The notes: a model not told the origin generated them from the letters alone. Shown: positions 1-8,532, counted from the first letter of the stretch. The stretch is DNA of 64,000 bases from UBA6115 sp050953005 (GCA_050953005.1 JBMNLV010000012.1:1-64000); one strand, 5' to 3'. A program made the numbers and translations.

Positions 1-7
1 GAGCCCT

Positions 8-46
8 AATACTGATATTGATGCGATTATGCTCTGCATCAGTATT
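8..46. repeat. Imperfect hairpin with AATACTGAT arms
   Basis: Arms AATACTGAT (8-16) and ATCAGTATT (38-46) can pair, with a second GATGC/GCATC pairing inside. It lies just beyond the 3' end of yhbY, but there is no T-run on the minus strand, so it is a weak terminator candidate. Related AATACTGA-type sequences recur at 8600, 9815, 10901 and 56300, suggesting a dispersed repeat. Confidence 0.45.
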
Positions 47-65
47 GGAACCCCTTTGAATCCTA

Positions 66-359
66 TCAGGGCAGCTGGATCCTGGGTTCCTTGTCGTTTT
101 TGCGGTAGATGGTAAAGCGCCGCCCGATCACCTTCACCGGCTGTGCGCCGGTCAGGGCGCACAGTTCATCGCTGGCCTCCCTGGCTGTCAGGGGGGCGTT
201 TTGCTGCACGGCGCACTTGATCAATTCCCGCGCCTGGAGCAGGTCATAGGCCTCCTTTTGGGTGTTGGCGGTGACGCCGTCCTTGCCCACGAACAGGGTG
301 GTGTCCAGGGTGTTGGCCAGGGAGCGCAGGTAGGCGCGCTGTTTTCCGTTGAGCTGCAT
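66..359 (-). CDS. yhbY: YhbY family RNA-binding protein (CRM domain)
   Basis: This 97-residue protein matches the single-domain CRS1-YhbY (CRM) family that binds RNA and associates with the assembling large ribosomal subunit. It begins MQLNGKQRAYLRSLA and contains the family hallmarks: a VGKDG motif near residue 25, an ELIKCAVQQN strand, and VIGRRFTIYRKN near the C-terminus, which corresponds to the conserved IGrxxvlYR segment. Length is typical for the family. A purine-rich stretch (AGAGGA) precedes the ATG. In many Firmicutes yhbY lies close to obg, and here obgE is about 0.75 kb upstream on the same strand, which supports the call. Confidence 0.93.
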   Translation of the reverse strand: MQLNGKQRAYLRSLANTLDTTLFVGKDGVTANTQKEAYDLLQARELIKCAVQQNAPLTAREASDELCALTGAQPVKVIGRRFTIYRKNDKEPRIQLP

Positions 360-421
360 AAAATCCTCTTTCTGTCAGATGGTGTCTGTCCGGGAGAGCA
401 CATTGTCCCCTTCACAGGTGA

Positions 422-1015
422 TCAGGACCCGGCCTGACCGGGGGGCAGTTTGTTATCCTTGTCCTCCCCATCCCCTTGTCGGGATGGAGGCCCCTGCAGT
501 GTGATCCAGAAACGCATCACGGGCTTGCCGTCGGAGCGGACGCGGATGTCCTCCATGACCCCACCGCAGGAGAGAATAATTCTACGGGAGGCTTCGTTGT
601 CGCTGTCGCAGCAGACCAGCGCGCGCCGGATGCCCAGGTCACGGCATTTGCCAAGCGCCAGGACCAGCTGTTGTCTGCCATAGCCCTTGTTTCGCTCGGA
701 TGGCCGGATGGAATACCCGATATGGCCGCCGGAATGCAGCATCCCCTCATCCAGCTGATGACGGATGTTGACCATGCCCACCATCCGCCCGTCCCCCGGC
801 CTGAGACACAGGAACTGGCTGCGGGGCACATCCCGGCAGGTGTCGGGATGGCCGTCCCTCTTCAGCAAACTCAGCCACTCAGGCACGCTGAGCGTTTGAA
901 GCGCTCCGGAGCCGTTCATGTTCCCGGCTCCTGGCTGCAGGAACTCCGCGCGGTACGCCTCGATCTCATCCCCGTATACCATGGAAGGCACAGCCAGTGT
1001 CAGCTGCTCTTTCAT
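422..1015 (-). CDS. GNAT family N-acetyltransferase
   Basis: This 197-residue protein resembles the COG3981-type predicted acetyltransferases of the GNAT fold, which transfer an acetyl group from acetyl-CoA to an unknown amine. The central part shows the expected order: a strand around GRMVGMVNIRHQLDE, an IGYSIRPSERNKGYGRQQL segment carrying the acetyl-CoA pyrophosphate loop (R-x-x-G-x-G/A type, here RNKGYG), and ALVCCDSDNEASRRII, where GNAT proteins often have N-x-x-S. The final 25 residues are charged and proline-rich and probably disordered. It sits between yhbY and obgE on the same strand. The substrate cannot be predicted. Confidence 0.85.
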   Translation of the reverse strand: MKEQLTLAVPSMVYGDEIEAYRAEFLQPGAGNMNGSGALQTLSVPEWLSLLKRDGHPDTCRDVPRSQFLCLRPGDGRMVGMVNIRHQLDEGMLHSGGHIGYSIRPSERNKGYGRQQLVLALGKCRDLGIRRALVCCDSDNEASRRIILSCGGVMEDIRVRSDGKPVMRFWITLQGPPSRQGDGEDKDNKLPPGQAGS

Positions 1016-1052
1016 ATGCCCAGCATCCTCAATTAAAGTCTTTTGGAAGGTT

Positions 1053-1082
1053 CGGAAACCTTTTCTTCAGAAAAGGTTTCCG
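1053..1082 (-). terminator. Strong hairpin downstream of obgE
   Basis: CGGAAACCTTTTCT (1053-1066) and AGAAAAGGTTTCCG (1069-1082) are perfect inverted arms around a two-base centre, starting 27 bases after the obgE stop. The 3' side on the minus strand is not a clean T-run, so it could be a weak terminator or an mRNA 3'-end stabiliser. Confidence 0.55.
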
Positions 1083-1108
1083 GCGTCCTCCCTCGTCCTC
1101 CGCTCCCA

Positions 1109-2377
1109 TTACTCCACAAAGTCAAACTCAAGCGCGTCCGCACCCAGGCGCACGGTATCTCCCTCCCGGGCGCCCAGCTCGCGCAGCTTGTCAATGACAC
1201 CGGAGGCGCGCAGCGTCTTGTGGAACCAGTTCATGGACTCATAATCATCGAAGTTGACCGCGTCAATCAGGCTGTCCATGGAGCCGCCGGTGACCACATA
1301 GACGCCATCCTCATCCACCACGGCTTCCCATCCGCGCAGGCGCTCCTCCTCAAAGAAGGCTTCCTCCTCCAGCGGCCGGCTTTCAGGCAGGGTGGCGAGC
1401 GTTTCCACCACCGCGTCCAGCAGGGCCTCCAGCCCTTCCCCGGTGGCGGCGGAGACCGCGAAGAAAGCGCGTTCCCCGGCGGCTGCGCGCAGGGCATCCA
1501 GGTGGCCGGCGGAGGCCGGCAGGTCCAGTTTGTTGGCGACCACAATCTGCGCGCGCGCGTCCAGTTGGCCGTAGCGGCGCAGCTCCTTATTGACAACGGC
1601 ATAATCATCCGCCGGGTCGCGGCCCTCCTGGCCTGAGGCGTCCACGACGTGCAGCAAAAGGCGGGTTCGCTCCACATGGCGCAGGAAAGCGAAGCCCAGC
1701 CCCGCGCCCTGGCTGGCGTTTTCAATCAGCCCCGGGATGTCCGCGACGGCAAAGCTCTGCCCCTTGTGCCGGGCGATGCCCAGGTTGGGCGTGAGGGTGG
1801 TGAAGGGGTAGTTGGCAATCTTGGGCCGCGCGGCCGTGATGCGCGAGAGCAGGCTGCTTTTCCCGGCGTTGGGAAAGCCCACCAGGCCGACATCGGCAAT
1901 GGTGCGCAATTCCAGGATAAACTCATGCCAGACGGTCTTGATGCCGGGCTTGGCGAAATTGGGCGCCTGGCGGGTGGGCGTGGCAAACCTCGCGTTGCCA
2001 TGGCCGCCTCGTCCGCCATGCAGCAGCACGCGCTCCCGGCCGGCTTCAAACATGTCGGCTACCACGGCGCCGGACTCCTTCTCACGCACCACCGTGCCAG
2101 CCGGCACCTTGATCACCAGGTCCTGGCCGGACTTGCCGGTGCGGCGCGCGGACATCCCCTGGGCGCCGTTTTCCGCCTGGTACTTGACCTTGTAGCGGAA
2201 ATCCATCAGCGTGTGCAGGTTGTGGTCGGCCAGCAGGATGATGTCCCCGCCCTTGCCGCCGTCGCCGCCGTCCGGCCCGCCATTGATCACGAACTTTTCG
2301 CGGTGAAAGGACACGCAGCCGTTGCCCCCGTCCCCCGCCTTGAGGCGGATGACCGCCCTGTCAACAAAACTTGCCAT
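1109..2377 (-). CDS. obgE: GTPase Obg (ribosome assembly)
   Basis: Obg is an essential GTPase in 50S subunit maturation and stress signalling. The 422-residue product has the three-domain order of the family: a glycine-rich Obg fold (about 1-158, with GDGGNGC and GGPDGGDGGKGG), a GTP-binding domain with P-loop GFPNAGKSS (167-175), switch motif DIPGLIE and NKLD specificity motif, then a C-terminal OCT domain. I chose the ATG at 2377 because the protein then begins MASFVDRAVI, as Obg proteins do, and a perfect AAGGAGGT lies a few bases upstream. A start 60 bases earlier would add residues that do not look like Obg. Confidence 0.97.
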   Translation of the reverse strand: MASFVDRAVIRLKAGDGGNGCVSFHREKFVINGGPDGGDGGKGGDIILLADHNLHTLMDFRYKVKYQAENGAQGMSARRTGKSGQDLVIKVPAGTVVREKESGAVVADMFEAGRERVLLHGGRGGHGNARFATPTRQAPNFAKPGIKTVWHEFILELRTIADVGLVGFPNAGKSSLLSRITAARPKIANYPFTTLTPNLGIARHKGQSFAVADIPGLIENASQGAGLGFAFLRHVERTRLLLHVVDASGQEGRDPADDYAVVNKELRRYGQLDARAQIVVANKLDLPASAGHLDALRAAAGERAFFAVSAATGEGLEALLDAVVETLATLPESRPLEEEAFFEEERLRGWEAVVDEDGVYVVTGGSMDSLIDAVNFDDYESMNWFHKTLRASGVIDKLRELGAREGDTVRLGADALEFDFVE

Positions 2378-2491
2378 GCTACCTCCTTCATAGGTCTGCC
2401 CCTGAGTATACCACGCCGGCCGCGCATTGAGAAACAAAGGCGCGAAAAGGGACGGCGCGCAGCCGTCCCTGTAGGTCTTCGCGCGAATATG

Positions 2492-4036
2492 TCAGGGTCT
2501 GGGGCTCTCCGTCGGCATCATCTGGCGCAAGAGCGTGGATGCCAGCGCGTTGAGCAAGATAGTTTGAACCTGCTGGCTCAGGGTCGTAAGCTGCTGGGCG
2601 CTCAGGCTGTCCACGCGCACGGCGCCGCCGGTATCCACCGCCGGGATGACCCAGGGCGGGGCGGTGTTGCCGGTGATGTCGGCGCGGATCTGCGCCCGGG
2701 TGCCCTCATCCTCCCAGGTGACAAAGCCGGTAAAATAGGTGGCGGACCGTGAATTGAGCCGGCTTCTCAGGCTCACGCTGGCTGTAACCAGCTGGGTTTT
2801 CGCGTCCGTATCGCCCTGGGGAGTCACCTGCAGGGACAAGCCGATGTCACGCGTGGAGCTGCCGGCTGCCTGGTCCACCACCTCGGGGGCCGGGGTATAG
2901 CGCAGGCTGAAGCGGTAGACGCGCGCGGGCGGGTCGCCCTCGGCCGCGTCCACGGTAAAGGCGTCGCCGCCGGCCTCCGGCTGAAGGCTGATGGTCCCGG
3001 TATAGGTGATCTCATGGGTATTCGCCGCAGGGCCCCCGGAAAACACCAGCGAGGTCACTGCGCCCTTTTGGTTTTGGGTGTTCTTGGGCATGTATTCCAG
3101 GGTGATAACGATCTGATCGCCCTCCGGCCGGAGGCTTTGGGTGTACAGAACCCGGCTCAGGCCGCGCGCGCCGCCCAGGGGCAGGATCAGCCTGTTCTCC
3201 ACCATCCGGCCCTGGGCATCAAGCAGGCGCTCGGATACCATGTCGCCCGTCAGGGGCAGGCGGTCCAGCGACTGGAAGAAGCTGTCCCTCATGGACGGCT
3301 GCAAATAGGCAGCCACCTGGCGGGCATCCATCTCGCGCGCCAACAGCGCCAGCAGCTCGGTGTCACTGTAAACATCCACCAGAAGCTGCTTGATTTGCGC
3401 TTTGAGCTGGTTGGCGGGCACGGTGATGATCACCCGGGTCTGGGGGTTGTTTTGCGCGTCATACTGGTTTTTGGACTGGGTAAAGGCCTGCAGCCACAGC
3501 ATAAGCTTCAGGGAATAGGCGTCCAGCTTTTTGGCGACCTCGCCCTGCCAGGTGGATTCGGCCGTGTTCAGCTTGAGCAGCACGCCCTCCACCGGCGGCC
3601 AGGTCGGGTCCTCCCCGGACAGCAGGGCCATAAGCGCGCCGCCGTCGCGCAGGTCCACATAGCGGGTGGCGCCAAAGAAGGCGGACGTCAGCTGCTCGAA
3701 CTGGCTGTCCTTGAGCAGGCGCAGGTCGCCAATGGCCTGGCCGTCTTTGGTAAGCACCAGCTCGGCCTCCTCCTGCCCCTTCAGGGTGCCCACCCCGCGC
3801 AGGTAGCGTACGGACAGCTCAGCCCCGGGCAGCAAGGTCCTGAGCAGGGTGTTTTCCTCCGGGGACAGCAGGCTGAAGTCGCCGCCGGACTTCTGGGTTT
3901 TGATGGTGACGCGCAGGCCGGAGCCGTCCTTGACTTGCTTGAACAGCTTTTCGTCCAGGGTATAATCTGCCCCCAGGGCAGGCAGAGCTGCCAGCAGCAG
4001 AGCGGCAAGCAGCAGCAGGGCAATCAGGCGTTTCAT
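2492..4036 (-). CDS. Secreted protein of unknown function (514 aa)
   Basis: I do not recognise the family. The N-terminus has a clear signal peptide: MKRLIA, a long Leu/Ala core, and a likely cleavage site after ALPALGA. The mature part is about 490 residues, hydrophilic and rich in beta-prone Thr/Val/Gln stretches, with no further membrane segment and no Cys after the signal, so it should be exported as a soluble protein. Its start overlaps the stop of the upstream gene by four bases (ATGA), so the two are translationally coupled. The preceding gene is also secreted and similar in size and style, so they may form a complex or be distant paralogues. Confidence 0.75.
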   Translation of the reverse strand: MKRLIALLLLAALLLAALPALGADYTLDEKLFKQVKDGSGLRVTIKTQKSGGDFSLLSPEENTLLRTLLPGAELSVRYLRGVGTLKGQEEAELVLTKDGQAIGDLRLLKDSQFEQLTSAFFGATRYVDLRDGGALMALLSGEDPTWPPVEGVLLKLNTAESTWQGEVAKKLDAYSLKLMLWLQAFTQSKNQYDAQNNPQTRVIITVPANQLKAQIKQLLVDVYSDTELLALLAREMDARQVAAYLQPSMRDSFFQSLDRLPLTGDMVSERLLDAQGRMVENRLILPLGGARGLSRVLYTQSLRPEGDQIVITLEYMPKNTQNQKGAVTSLVFSGGPAANTHEITYTGTISLQPEAGGDAFTVDAAEGDPPARVYRFSLRYTPAPEVVDQAAGSSTRDIGLSLQVTPQGDTDAKTQLVTASVSLRSRLNSRSATYFTGFVTWEDEGTRAQIRADITGNTAPPWVIPAVDTGGAVRVDSLSAQQLTTLSQQVQTILLNALASTLLRQMMPTESPRP

Positions 4037-5508
4037 GGTATATCCTCCTCGCTTGTGGATGGGGCGGTCTCATCGGTGACCGTGAAATCTTCAGCATTGA
4101 CGGGCGGGACAGCGCCCTCTGCCCGCGCGCGGCGGTCACGTCCCAGGTCGTGCAGGACCAGCCTGCGGGTATCCCCGGGCAGGGTAGCCAGCCAGCGCCG
4201 CATGGCGGGCACCAGTGCGGCGCTCACCCGTTCCGCTGCCTGGCTTCGGGCGTCATCGTCCAGGGAAAGCAGGTCGATCTCAGCCAGCGGAACGTGCATG
4301 GCCGCGCTGTCCGCGGGACTCATTTCCAGCGCCAGGCTGACCTCCCGGCGCACAGCCTTCCCGGCAAGCTCCCTGAGGCGCAGGCTGCCCGTGAGCGCGT
4401 CCTGCGTCAAAAGCAAATCCGGAGCAACCTCATAATCCGTGGTGATACCGTCCCGGCGGATCCGGGCGCTCAGGCTGCCGCCCAGGCGTTCCCCCTCCGC
4501 CTGCGCGCTTGACGTAAGCGCGACTTTGCCGGAAGCGTCCAGGCGGTCCTTGCCGGATACCGTCTTGTATTTCCAGTCGCCCTTCGTACTCCCGGGCTTG
4601 GTAGCCAGGGACAGCTGGGCTTCAATGGTATCCGAGCCCCGGGTAGCGGGCAGCTTAAGGCCCAGATAGACGCCGCTGTCCGAGCGCCCGCCAAAAAGCG
4701 TCAGCTTGCGCGTGGCGCCGTCCAGCCCAAGGGTGGCGGTCACCTGCAGCCCCAGGTCCTCCCCCTGCTTGTCCAGAATGCGCTTGACGTTCAGCGCGCC
4801 CCTGATCTCCAGGGTGCGCAGGCTGTCAGACAGCGCGGCCGCCCGTGAGGGAGCCAGGGCCAGCAGCAGGCGGTCCATGGCCGGCAGCAAATCGGGACCG
4901 GCAGCCTGCCAGAAGGCCTGGGCCTGCTCCTTGTTGAAGGCGTACACCAGCTGGCTGGCGCCGCGGCCGGCGTTGCGGATGCTGATCGCGGTCTTGACCG
5001 GTTTTTCCATGGGCAGCAGGTGGGGCAGGGCAGCCTGGCACAGGTCCGACCAGGCCTGCCCGGCAGCGGCCGGGTCCGGCAGCTGGGGAACACCGCCAAA
5101 GAGTACCTGCCAGGGCGACAGCGCGGGGCTGCCCTGGCAGCGGGTGGCCGGCAGGCTGCCGGGTACCTCCAGGGTCAGGCCGGCCTCCTGCGGGCCCTGG
5201 TCCGTGGCCAGGGTGAAGACAGTATGCCCGTCTTCCATCCAGCGCGCGATCGCCCGGCGATGGCTCCCTTCCCGGCGCAAAACCACTTCCAGCCGCTGGC
5301 CGGCCAGCCAGGATTGCAGGGCAGCCAGGGATTGCTCCGTCAGGTCCGGCCAGGCATCCATCCGCGCGGACACGCTCAGGCGATAGGCACGGCTGTTTTC
5401 ATATCCGCTGAGCAGGGTTTCCAGGGCGGGAGACAAAGCGGCCCGGGCAGTTCCAAAAACCAGCAGGGCGCACAGCGCCAGCATAACCAGACGCCTCCCC
5501 AATCGCAT
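4033..5508 (-). CDS. Secreted protein of unknown function (491 aa)
   Basis: The product starts MRLGRRLVMLALCALLVFG, a typical export signal with two arginines before the hydrophobic core and a plausible cleavage after TARA. The remainder is a soluble extracellular domain of about 470 residues without recognisable motifs. A stretch near the middle (GGRSDSGVYLGLKLPATRG) and many alternating hydrophobic and charged residues suggest mostly beta structure. The last residues before the stop are acidic (TSEEDIP). It is coupled by a four-base overlap to the next secreted protein (2492..4036). uvrC ends about 50 bases upstream on the same strand and may share the transcript. Confidence 0.75.
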   Translation of the reverse strand: MRLGRRLVMLALCALLVFGTARAALSPALETLLSGYENSRAYRLSVSARMDAWPDLTEQSLAALQSWLAGQRLEVVLRREGSHRRAIARWMEDGHTVFTLATDQGPQEAGLTLEVPGSLPATRCQGSPALSPWQVLFGGVPQLPDPAAAGQAWSDLCQAALPHLLPMEKPVKTAISIRNAGRGASQLVYAFNKEQAQAFWQAAGPDLLPAMDRLLLALAPSRAAALSDSLRTLEIRGALNVKRILDKQGEDLGLQVTATLGLDGATRKLTLFGGRSDSGVYLGLKLPATRGSDTIEAQLSLATKPGSTKGDWKYKTVSGKDRLDASGKVALTSSAQAEGERLGGSLSARIRRDGITTDYEVAPDLLLTQDALTGSLRLRELAGKAVRREVSLALEMSPADSAAMHVPLAEIDLLSLDDDARSQAAERVSAALVPAMRRWLATLPGDTRRLVLHDLGRDRRARAEGAVPPVNAEDFTVTDETAPSTSEEDIP

Positions 5509-5559
5509 CCGCTCCTCCCCCTTTCCTTGCTGTTTATCAAACGTTTGGCCGTGCCGCTT

Positions 5560-7383
5560 TCATGCATCCGTGTCCGGATCGCTGTGCAGCGCCTCATACA
5601 GGGCCTGCGCAGCCGGGCGGCTCATGCCCCGGACAGCGGCCAGGCTGTCCATATCGGCTTCCTTGATGCCCTGAAGCGAACGGAAGGCCGCCAGCAGCGC
5701 GCGGCGGCGGGCTGGCCCAATGCCAGGCACCTCCTCCAGCCGCGAGCGGATGCTGGCCTTGCCGCGCAACTGGCGGTGGCGGGTGATGCCAAAGCGGTGC
5801 GCCTCATCGCGGATGCGCTGCACCAGGTGCAGGGCCGGCGAATGCCGGTCCAGCGCCACGGGTACGTCCCCGCCGGGCAGCCAGATCTCCTCCAGCCGCT
5901 CCGCCAGGCCAAACAGCGGCACGCTCAAACCCAGGCTGTCGCGCGCCTGCAGCGCGTAGGCCAGCTGCTGGGGCCCGCCGTCCACCAGGATGACATCAGG
6001 CAGCGGCCAGGGTTTGTCCGGCAGCAGCGCGCGCCTGAAGCGCCGGGTGAGCGCCTCGGCCATGCTGGCGAAATCGTTGGCGCCCTCCACCGTCTTGATG
6101 TTGAAATACCGGTATTCCCTGCGCGCGGGCTCGCCATCAATAAAGACCACCATGGCGGCGACAGACTGCGCGCCCTGGGTGTTGGAGATGTCAAAGCCCT
6201 CAATGCGCCGGGGAGCGGCGGACAGGCCCAGGGCTTCGGCCAGCTCGCGGCTGGCGCCCACGGTGCGCTCGTGCACCACCTGCGCGCGGGCGTTGCGCTT
6301 TCTCAGGGCGTCCGCCGCGTTTTGCAGGGCATTGTCCACCAGGCGCTTCTTGTCCCCGCGCTGCGGCACCACAAGGTCGACCGCGCCGCCGCGCTTTTCG
6401 CGCAGCCAGGCCTGCATGGTGTCCTTATCACCCAGCGACTGCACGATGACCTCGCGCGCGGGCAGGCGGTCCTCGTAAAACTGGGTCATAAAACCGTCCA
6501 GCACCTCCTGGAGCGGCTCCGCGCCCTCCCGGGGCAGGGCAAAGGCCTGGGCGTCCAGCATCTTGCCCCCGCGGATGAACAGCACCTGGGCCATCGCGTC
6601 CAGGCCGTCCTGGGCGGCGGCGATGACATCCTGGTCCACCGAGGCGGTCTGCAGGGCGTTCTGCTGCTCCATCAGGCCCAGGATGTCCTTAATGCTGTCG
6701 CGCAATTCGGCCGCGCGCTCAAACTGCATCTCCCGCGAAGCCCGAGCCATTTCCTCCTCCAGGCGCTGGACCACCGGCTTGTACCTGCCCTTGAGGAAGG
6801 CAATGACCTCCTCCACCAGCGCCCGGTAATCCTCCCGAGTAACCAGGCCCGCGCAGGGGCCAAGGCATTGCCCCATCTCGTTGCTCAGGCAGGGGCGCGT
6901 GGCCTTTGGGCCGGGCAGGGGCAGCTTGCAGGTGCGCAGCGGGAAGGTGCGCCGCAGGATGCCAGTCACCTGGCGGATGGCCGCGGTGCCGTAATAGGGG
7001 CCGAAGTAACGGGCGCCGTCGTTTTCAACCCTGCGGGCCACGGTCAGCCGCGGGAAGGCCTCCTGAACGCTGATGCGGATGTAGGGATAGTGCTTGTCAT
7101 CCATCAGCTTGATGTTGTAATAGGGCCGGTGGGATTTGATCAGGTTGCTCTCCAGCACCAGAGCCTCCAGGTTGGTGGCGGCCAGGATAATGTCAAAATC
7201 ATCCACGCGGTCCACCAGCGCCTGCACCTTGGCCGAATGGGGCTGGTTGTTGAAATAGCTGCGCACGCGGCTGGCCAGGTTGACGGCCTTGCCGATATAC
7301 AAAACCTCACCCCGCTCCTTCATCAGGTAACAGCCGGGGCGCTCCGGCAGCAGGGCGATCTTGCGCCTGAGGGTCTCGTTCAT
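5560..7383 (-). CDS. uvrC: Excinuclease ABC subunit UvrC
   Basis: UvrC makes both incisions in nucleotide excision repair after UvrAB damage recognition. The roughly 607-residue product shows the full domain order: an N-terminal GIY-YIG nuclease (PGCYLMKERGEVLYIGKA, near residues 15-33), a UVR motif (about 200-235, QRLEEEMARASREMQFERAA) for UvrB binding, the RNase H-like 5' nuclease domain (FDISNTQGA, VFIDGEP, DVILVDGGP), and a C-terminal helix-hairpin-helix pair (LEEVPGIGPARRRALL). I start at the ATG at 7383. A GTG two codons upstream and an ATG at 7431 that overlaps the preceding gene are also in frame. The DUF1292 gene ends 13 bases upstream. Confidence 0.96.
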   Translation of the reverse strand: MNETLRRKIALLPERPGCYLMKERGEVLYIGKAVNLASRVRSYFNNQPHSAKVQALVDRVDDFDIILAATNLEALVLESNLIKSHRPYYNIKLMDDKHYPYIRISVQEAFPRLTVARRVENDGARYFGPYYGTAAIRQVTGILRRTFPLRTCKLPLPGPKATRPCLSNEMGQCLGPCAGLVTREDYRALVEEVIAFLKGRYKPVVQRLEEEMARASREMQFERAAELRDSIKDILGLMEQQNALQTASVDQDVIAAAQDGLDAMAQVLFIRGGKMLDAQAFALPREGAEPLQEVLDGFMTQFYEDRLPAREVIVQSLGDKDTMQAWLREKRGGAVDLVVPQRGDKKRLVDNALQNAADALRKRNARAQVVHERTVGASRELAEALGLSAAPRRIEGFDISNTQGAQSVAAMVVFIDGEPARREYRYFNIKTVEGANDFASMAEALTRRFRRALLPDKPWPLPDVILVDGGPQQLAYALQARDSLGLSVPLFGLAERLEEIWLPGGDVPVALDRHSPALHLVQRIRDEAHRFGITRHRQLRGKASIRSRLEEVPGIGPARRRALLAAFRSLQGIKEADMDSLAAVRGMSRPAAQALYEALHSDPDTDA

Positions 7384-7396
7384 CCTCACGGGCGGC

Positions 7397-7708
7397 TCAA
7401 TCGGGCCGGCTGCCTGCCCCGCCGCTGTCAAAGCGCTCGCGGATCACGGGGATCAGGCGCCGGGCCAGCTCCTCGTCCACCGGCTCAAAATCCTCGATCT
7501 CCTCGCCGTCCTCATCCACGCTCACAGCCACCCGCATCACGTACAGGGTCTGCCTGTCCTCTTCACGGGTCTTGTCCTCCTCTTCCACCTCGCGCAAAAG
7601 GACATACTCATCCCCGTTGTAGAAAAAATATTTCTCCACCGTCAGCAGCAAACGGTTGCCATCCTCATCCATGCCCTCCACAATGTCCAGGCGTTCCTCT
7701 TCCGACAT
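7397..7708 (-). CDS. DUF1292 family protein
   Basis: This 103-residue, strongly acidic protein fits DUF1292 (YrzB-type): short, starting with a domain in which a D/E-rich phrase about an energy or storage 'field' is followed by YFFYNGDEYVLLREVEEED and a second strand YVMRVAVSVDEDGEEI. The function of the family is unknown. A GGGGGTGAG ribosome site precedes the ATG by about four bases. It leads an operon with uvrC. A second member of the same family lies at 57134..57469 in the more usual yrzL-ruvX-yrzB setting, so this copy is the paralogue in an atypical place. Confidence 0.85.
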   Translation of the reverse strand: MSEEERLDIVEGMDEDGNRLLLTVEKYFFYNGDEYVLLREVEEEDKTREEDRQTLYVMRVAVSVDEDGEEIEDFEPVDEELARRLIPVIRERFDSGGAGSRPD

Positions 7709-7794
7709 GATCTCACCCCCTTGGTGAGCATATTATACCGTGAGCGGCAGGCGCTGACAACCAAAGGCACTGCCCGTGAATGGAAAACCTCCGG

Positions 7795-7882
7795 ACACCT
7801 TTGGCGTGTCGCAGTCGGTGCACGACACCTTTAGTGTGTCGCATGTGTTGCAGTCGGTGTATCGCATGCGTTGCAGTCGGTG
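7795..7882. repeat. Short direct repeats upstream of the tRNA promoter
   Basis: Two 19-bp copies of a sequence starting ACACCTTT lie at 7795-7813 and 7825-7843 with two differences. The decamer GCAGTCGGTG occurs three times (7811-7820, 7850-7859, 7873-7882). The array stops five bases before the -35 box of the promoter at 7887. Nothing coding is visible here. Confidence 0.7.
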
Positions 7883-7886
7883 ATTC

Positions 7887-7916
7887 TTGCCAAGGTCCTT
7901 TCCGCTGTGCTACAAT
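7887..7916 (+). promoter_or_regulatory. Sigma-70-type promoter ahead of tRNA-Arg
   Basis: TTGCCA (7887-7892) and TACAAT (7911-7916) are separated by 18 bases, and the tRNA begins 82 bases after the -10 box. This is the best match to a vegetative promoter in the interval and is probably the tRNA promoter. Confidence 0.6.
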
Positions 7917-7997
7917 GCGCCTGCGCAACGCGCGCGATTCCAAAGCCCGGCAGCCTCTGCCCGTATCAAGGACAGGATTTCGCCGGACGCCACGCAC

Positions 7998-8073
7998 GCT
8001 CCCGTAGCTCAGTGGACAGAGCACCCGCCTCCTAAGCGGGTGGCCGGCAGTTCGACCCTGCCCGGGAGTGCCA
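7998..8073 (+). tRNA. tRNA-Arg, anticodon CCU
   Basis: The 76-nt cloverleaf folds completely: acceptor GCTCCCG (7998-8004) with CGGGAGT (8063-8069, one G-U pair), D stem GCTC/GAGC (8007-8010, 8019-8022), anticodon stem CCCGC/GCGGG (8024-8028, 8036-8040) with loop CTCCTAA, and T stem GGCAG/CTGCC around TTCGACC. The anticodon is CCT, which reads AGG arginine codons. Discriminator G is followed by an encoded CCA (8071-8073). Confidence 0.97.
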
Positions 8074-8079
8074 CAATCG

Positions 8080-8102
8080 CCGTAGAATCAATGGTTCTAC
8101 GG
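8080..8102 (+). terminator. Hairpin just after tRNA-Arg
   Basis: CCGTAGAA (8080-8087) pairs with TTCTACGG (8095-8102) around a seven-base loop, six bases after the CCA end. It lacks a T-run, so it is either a processing or termination hairpin or part of the larger palindromic element that abuts it at 8103. Confidence 0.4.
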
Positions 8103-8156
8103 TCAGCCTGTCGACAAAGTCCCAGTGCAGGAGTTGGGACTTTGTCGACAGGCTGA
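8103..8156. repeat. Perfect 22-bp inverted repeat
   Basis: The 22 bases at 8103-8124 are the exact reverse complement of 8135-8156, with a ten-base spacer. The arms run from TCAGCC through a GTCGAC site to CCCA. There is no T-tract on either side. The element abuts the hairpin behind the tRNA and an in-frame gene remnant starts immediately after it (8157), so it looks like a small mobile or recombinational element. Confidence 0.75.
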
Positions 8157-8532
8157 AACGATAATCTCGTCATCGTCGATGATATTGAAGACTACCTTGC
8201 GGATGAAGAAATTGACCTGAAGATAACCAACAAGGGCCGCATTGGTTTCTATTAAGAAGGAGCGTTATGGAAGCATTGGATTATTAAGCGGCTCAAAGAC
8301 ATGCAAGGATATCTTTTTTGCAAAGAACCTCAATGACTCTTTTAGAACGCCGTTCCAGTTAACAGATTTGATAAAATTGGTGGATAGGTGGTACAAACCA
8401 CGGCCTTTGTTACCGGCAAATCACATATTGCAGGTTGTACACCATTTTTATACAGATGTAAAGCTTTATTGCATCCAAAGCGGCGAGGGATTTTATTGTC
8501 CCGCAAGGAAGGAAACCGATGGCGTAGCCTAA
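8157..8532 (+). pseudogene. Gene remnants between palindrome and azlCD
   Basis: Directly after the palindrome an open frame without a start codon runs 8157-8255. Its product reads like a genuine acidic C-terminus (LVIVDDIEDYLADEE, ending KGRIGFY). A second frame, 8242-8532, could encode 96 residues beginning with an ATG or GTG, but it overlaps the first, has no recognisable family, and ends in sequence shared with the nearby inverted repeat. A clear ribosome site (AAGAAGGAG) at about 8253 is followed by ATGGAAGC, whose frame stops after six codons. I read this as one or two decayed genes truncated by the neighbouring elements. A functional 96-residue protein cannot be excluded. Confidence 0.35.

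Noticed and set aside
1649..2752. Plus-strand open frame of 367 codons over obgE
   Set aside because: Shadow of obgE, which has complete motifs on the minus strand.
5020..7710. Plus-strand open frame of 896 codons
   Set aside because: It is the antisense of uvrC and the adjacent genes. In GC-rich DNA the complement of real genes often stays open; its composition is Gly/Gln/His/Arg-rich with no domains.
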